Positions 61,001-64,000 of a DNA stretch of 64,000 nucleotides are shown here, piece after piece. Source of the stretch: Notospermus geniculatus (Eukaryota > Nemertea > Pilidiophora > Heteronemertea > Lineidae); contig NMRB01000279.1 in NCBI GenBank assembly GCA_002633025.1, positions 119,740-183,739 on the forward strand, given 5' to 3'. A program made the position numbers and the translations under genes. The notes beneath the pieces were generated by a model. The model was not told where the DNA came from, searched no databases, and was given only the letters and a program-made list of their open reading frames with translations. How positions within the stretch are numbered: the stretch's first letter is position 1; every line of letters starts with the position of its first letter.

Positions 61001-62009
61001 CATCGATTGTACACTTGTAGAAACTATTGCTATCGATCGTAGGACTGAAAAGATGAGAAAATAAGGTCCTACTGTGTAACACTGCGATAAATTTCCGATA
61101 ATATGACTGGAAGGTCTTCTTCAGCAGAGGCCTCTCAAAGAAACCAATTTAGTCCAAAATCGTTTGTATCTGTTCATTTTGACCTTTGCAATCAGGACAC
61201 ATTTGAATTAAGGACAACATTGGTCAGCACCAAAAAAATAGAGATTATCTACTTTTAGATAACACACCTTTTGTTCTCATGTCGTACAGCCTCAACTGGG
61301 ACAATGTCCTTGCCGTTCGGATCGCTCTGGAAGGATATAACCAGAAGCTCGCCCTTGACCAGCTGTACCGTCCCAGGCCACCATCCAGTGGGTTCCCTCT
61401 CATCCCTGGCTTCCTTACTGAAAGGCTTCAACACCTCGACGTCGTCACCCTCCTTGAAAGTTTTTTGAGCAGGTTCTTGCGGTGGCAGGCGGACATCTTT
61501 AAATGGAACTCGCTTTTCAGGTTGCCAACTAAAAAACCAAACATTTTGGAGAGAATTTAGTGGCTGGCCTAGTAGACGAGCAAGTTTAGACGTTGTGCCG
61601 TCTTGGGGCAATCCCCTGTGGAAAGAGGGAAATAAAAAGAGTTTCATCGACACATAACCCCCACCTCTCTGGCTGCCAATGTAGCCACGTTATCCAGGTA
61701 CACTACACCAGCATCATACCAGCTATTCTTGTCATTGTTTTCTCAAAATACACTGTAGATGTATTATACTACAACATGTTCAGTGCAAGCATCAGGTGTT
61801 CTGTAACATTTTCAAGTTATCGAATCGATACAATGGTCCACGATTTATGATGTTAGCATTGTACAGAATGTACACTTTGTTTCTTGACAGTCATACCTCT
61901 CATCAGGAAAAGCTACAATTCTTCTATACCATGTACCATACAGCCTCATTTCAATGCCCTGTTTCAAACTACTAGTAAATCTCAGTATTTTCACATCCAA
62001 AAATTCCAT
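54662..62009 (-). CDS. FMR1: FMRP/FXR-family RNA-binding protein (gene span, 12 coding exons)
   Basis: Joined exons give about 724 codons: 61897-62009, 61268-61528, 60885-61044, 60593-60709, 60209-60461, 59843-59967, 59051-59244, 58222-58346, 57086-57247, 56088-56183, 55361-55492, 54662-55098. Phases agree at every junction and the frame ends in TAA at 54662-54664. Order: Tudor/Agenet region (about 1-125), KH0-like linker region, KH1 with GTHG (about 243-246), KH2 with GKNG (about 306-309), a VPFIFVGT helix region, an RGG exon (about 408-449), and an Arg/Gly-rich tail with seven consecutive Arg, ending MVNGEQ. Family knowledge: these proteins bind mRNA and polyribosomes and control local translation. 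Invertebrates usually have one such gene where vertebrates have FMR1, FXR1 and FXR2. The first exon is the least certain. Confidence 0.93.
55361..55492 (-). CDS. FMR1: FMR1-like exon 11
   Basis: [20 protein letters not shown] then [18 protein letters not shown]; acidic stretch similar to the TDDGQG segment of relatives. Phase 1-1. Confidence 0.82.
56088..56183 (-). CDS. FMR1: FMR1-like exon 10
   Basis: [20 protein letters not shown] then [11 protein letters not shown]. Phase 1-1; could be skipped without a frameshift. Confidence 0.78.
57086..57247 (-). CDS. FMR1: FMR1-like exon 9
   Basis: [20 protein letters not shown] then [19 protein letters not shown]; contains a second RG-rich patch. 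Phase 1-1. Confidence 0.82.
58222..58346 (-). CDS. FMR1: FMR1-like exon 8: RGG box
   Basis: [20 protein letters not shown] then [14 protein letters not shown]: an RGG cluster placed between KH2 and the tail. Donor GTTGGT. Phase 2 to 1. Confidence 0.85.
58425..58570. repeat. About 37-bp tandem repeat
   Basis: Four units with AACATTTGAGCACACACAG and TTCTGTATATTAGG, in an FMR1 intron. Confidence 0.75.
58571..58653. mobile_element. MITE family D copy 2
   Basis: Shorter copy of the same family in an FMR1 intron. Confidence 0.62.
58864..58964. mobile_element. MITE family F
   Basis: Foldback CCATGTTCCCGAAGCC...GGCTTCGGGAACATGG with AACGAYRTCGTT core repeats, in an FMR1 intron. Confidence 0.72.
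59051..59244 (-). CDS. FMR1: FMR1-like exon 7
   Basis: [37 protein letters not shown] and [13 protein letters not shown] match the post-KH2 helix and the start of the disordered region. Phase 0 to 2. Confidence 0.92.
59318..59410 (+). mobile_element. Possible tRNA-like SINE head
   Basis: TAGCCAACTGGATATTG followed by GGGTTCAAATCTC, like boxes A and B. Inside an FMR1 intron. Weak. Confidence 0.35.
59843..59967 (-). CDS. FMR1: FMR1-like exon 6: KH2
   Basis: [28 protein letters not shown]; the GxxG loop is GKNG. The codon spanning the junction reads Pro where relatives have Gly (NLVGKVIG). Confidence 0.95.
60209..60461 (-). CDS. FMR1: FMR1-like exon 5: KH1
   Basis: [18 protein letters not shown] then SNIQQARKM and [14 protein letters not shown]; the GxxG loop is GTHG. 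Phase 0 to 1. Confidence 0.95.
60593..60709 (-). CDS. FMR1: FMR1-like exon 4
   Basis: 39 codons, phase 0-0, including [18 protein letters not shown] and [12 protein letters not shown], the helical stretch before KH1. Confidence 0.9.
60885..61044 (-). CDS. FMR1: FMR1-like exon 3
   Basis: [20 protein letters not shown] then [10 protein letters not shown] match the conserved FMRP segment F-KC-VDVP-DLR. Phase 2 to 0. Confidence 0.9.
61268..61528 (-). CDS. FMR1: FMR1-like exon 2: Agenet/Tudor
   Basis: [23 protein letters not shown] and [18 protein letters not shown] are diagnostic for the tandem Agenet/Tudor region, which binds methylated ligands in relatives. Phase 2 to 2. Confidence 0.93.
61897..62009 (-). 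CDS. FMR1: FMR1-like exon 1 candidate: N-terminus
   Basis: ATG at 62007-62009 opens MEFLDVKI, similar to the MEELVVEV start of vertebrate FMRP, and the exon ends RRIVAFPDE at a GTATGA donor in phase 2. Phase and the VAF..SW junction fit the next exon ([13 protein letters not shown] has VAFENNWQP). The middle is divergent, so a different first exon is possible. Confidence 0.55.
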
Positions 62010-64000
62010 GGACTCGCAGCAGGTTGATGGATCATAAGCTTATTTTCAAATTCACAACTTTTTCTACGGAACGAGACCTCAAATATTTCATTACCTACTT
62101 GAAAATCAGTCATTATCTCTAAATTATGACTCTATCCCTGAATACTGACTGATTCATGAAGTGATGATGCCTACTACATAATATTCTTGTAAGCCTACTC
62201 CACATAACTGTCTCAACACACCTACGTGTAACAGTTAGTAATAAAGCCTACACAACTACCACACCACATAGGCTACATGTAAGCCTCACCTTGAGGATAA
62301 TTACTAGCCACATACTGGTGTTACATTCACATTTTTCAACATCCACATTCACAAAATCATTCTTCATAAATATAGGAAGCTTGGTGTCATTAGTCATGTT
62401 GGTGGGTGTCTTTTAGTGGTACCTGTTTTATGAGTATACATGTATATTACCTGAGATTCTGAACGATTAGCCCAGACACCATTTTTTGTGGGCTACATAG
62501 CAGTGGTTTTAGAATGATTCTGCAAAATTGGCCGGAATGAACCATCGAACAGAGAAACCATTCATCAGGGCAAAGCAAGCCGGGGGTAAATAAGATACAT
62601 GTATTCATATCATTTAATATGGGAGACAGGTTGACTAATGAGTATGGTCTATGGGTATCAAAACCTTTTTTAGACTTGCTCGTTTTACAGAATTTGTTGA
62701 GGGGAACTGAAACAATAAGTATTGAGTGATGGCAACAGACGCAACCCATCCTTCACAGTGCCAGTTGCGAACCTTGGAATAAAAGTAAGTCGGTATTCTG
62801 TATACCAACAAGTAAGAAATTCCACAGCCAGCACAGCGTGAACGTGCTTCAAGAACCCCGCTACCGGTAAATGAAAGCACAGTAAGGTAACACCTATTGC
62901 CTTGGGCCTAGTTGAGGTACACCTACACCGCTACTTGCGTGAACTTCATACAAACACTGAGAACTTGGCAGAATCTCAACTGAATGCGCAGGTTGCACAG
63001 GCCTACCAATGCCTACTACTGGTACAGAACAATTCTCAATCTCATCTTCATACTTGTTGGAGATGAAGGTTACCGCAGGCTTGTATTGACATACTACTGT
63101 ACATCTAACACCCGATTGCCTGATGGATGCTTTCACTTTTCCGCCTTGATGGTCCAACATGTCCAATATTTCTTAGTGGATTATGGGTGAAATGAATCCT
63201 AATTTAACGACACTACACTATACACATCATGCCATCTATTGTTTGATGAGATTTTATTCTGATCAATAACTTAGCCTCGTAGAGTTATCGGGATATTATC
63301 CATCAATCAATTGCTTCCTTCCCCAGGTACAGCCCATCGTATGAGCCGCTCAGCTGTTTTATTGATTACAATACAAGCAAAATACCTGACTTGAGCAGTA
63401 AGTTAAGAAACAGAAGGCATGCAGTGGCCAAGACCGTGGCACAGGAAGGCTATTTGTAGCCTACCTAAAAAGTGCAGCTCAATGACTGGGGAACAAGATA
63501 CCTGGCCGTGGGCGAGCCACGCAAAGTTGCTCATGACTAGTTATATCAGTAGTACATGTATGTACTGTATGTGCCAATCGAATTTGAACTCACACTATCC
63601 ACACATGTGATTGCTTGTACAGCTAAAAATGCCTACATGACAGCTGCATGTATCATCTGCAAAAAGCCTACAATTTGTTCTGTAGTGCCAATTTATACTA
63701 CAGAATAGCCCAGTGGTGACAAGTTCAAACAATCATCAGATGGTAATGACACATAAATGCAATATGCTGCTCGATCCTTTCCTTTGAAAAAAATGCTAAT
63801 TCAAATTCAAAAAATAATTTATGATCAATACATGTAGCTGTGCACCATTTACTTTGAATACATGTATGTCATTCATGTCATTATATTAAACTCATGGAAA
63901 AAGATATCTCTGGCAATTTGGTAAACGGGAAAATCTAATGAATGCATTCTTCTAAGGCTGCACTCACATAGAGCTACACTCTACATGGACACGCCGGTTA
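62010..64000. other. 5' flank of the FMR1-like gene
   Basis: No further coding exon recognised; likely promoter, 5' UTR or first intron. No CpG-island-like block is evident by eye. Confidence 0.45.

Noticed and set aside
1-64000. CRISPR arrays, prokaryotic operons or phage genes
   Set aside because: Tandem repeats have no repeat-spacer organisation, and the window is plainly eukaryotic with introns, SINEs and spliced FMR1-like gene.

Overview
The window looks like nuclear DNA from a marine invertebrate. It has short exons separated by introns with GT..AG ends, one clear animal FMRP/FXR-family gene, tRNA-derived SINEs, many foldback MITEs, TTAGGG-like repeats and abundant TACATGTA and AGGCCTA words. 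There are no operons, ribosome sites or CRISPR arrays. The species cannot be fixed from sequence alone; an echinoderm-like or other deuterostome/spiralian genome is only a guess.

Region 1 (1-31 kb, minus strand) can be read as one very large gene for a secreted modular protein. Matching splice signals and reading phase by eye gives 54 candidate coding exons, about 7.85 kb of coding sequence (about 2,600 residues), still open at the left window edge. Nearly every exon is phase 1-1. From the N-terminus: signal peptide, His-rich exon, Lys/Ala/Thr-rich exon, linkers, an unrecognised two-Cys domain, two PAN/Apple-like domains, a vWA domain split by a likely GC-AG intron, an 800-nt Lys/Gly/Pro-rich exon, a Cys cluster, an antistasin-like exon, a long run of small two-cysteine modules mixed with 10-residue mini-exons, another antistasin-like exon, a 909-nt exon with a 20-residue GEPGAG repeat, and then the whole linker-PAN-vWA-Lys-rich-Cys-antistasin block a second time. 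The two blocks (about 1-5.4 kb and 20.1-25.5 kb) are a DNA-level duplication that later collected different SINE and MITE insertions. No function is demonstrated; an extracellular matrix, adhesive or mineral-associated role is inference.

Region 2 (29.2-42.1 kb) is a second tandem duplication of about 6.3 kb. Each copy carries the first three exons of the giant gene (signal peptide, His-rich, Lys-rich) and a tRNA-Arg(ACG) cluster: three genes in the left copy, four in the right. The copies also differ by a 335-bp foldback (left) and a 620-bp GTTAAC-rich palindromic element (right).

Region 3 (42.1-54.6 kb) has no gene I can support. It contains a minisatellite, a MITE, SINE-like pieces, and a nearly identical 2-kb duplication (44.2-46.22 / 46.23-48.24 kb) whose copies meet at an 8-N gap, so it may be an assembly artefact.

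Region 4 (54.66-62.0 kb, minus strand) is a 12-exon FMRP/FXR-family RNA-binding protein gene of about 724 codons: Agenet/Tudor N-terminus, KH1 (GTHG), KH2 (GKNG), an RGG exon and an Arg/Gly-rich C-terminus. All exon phases join and the frame closes at a TAA. The 5' flank (62.0-64.0 kb) shows no further exon.
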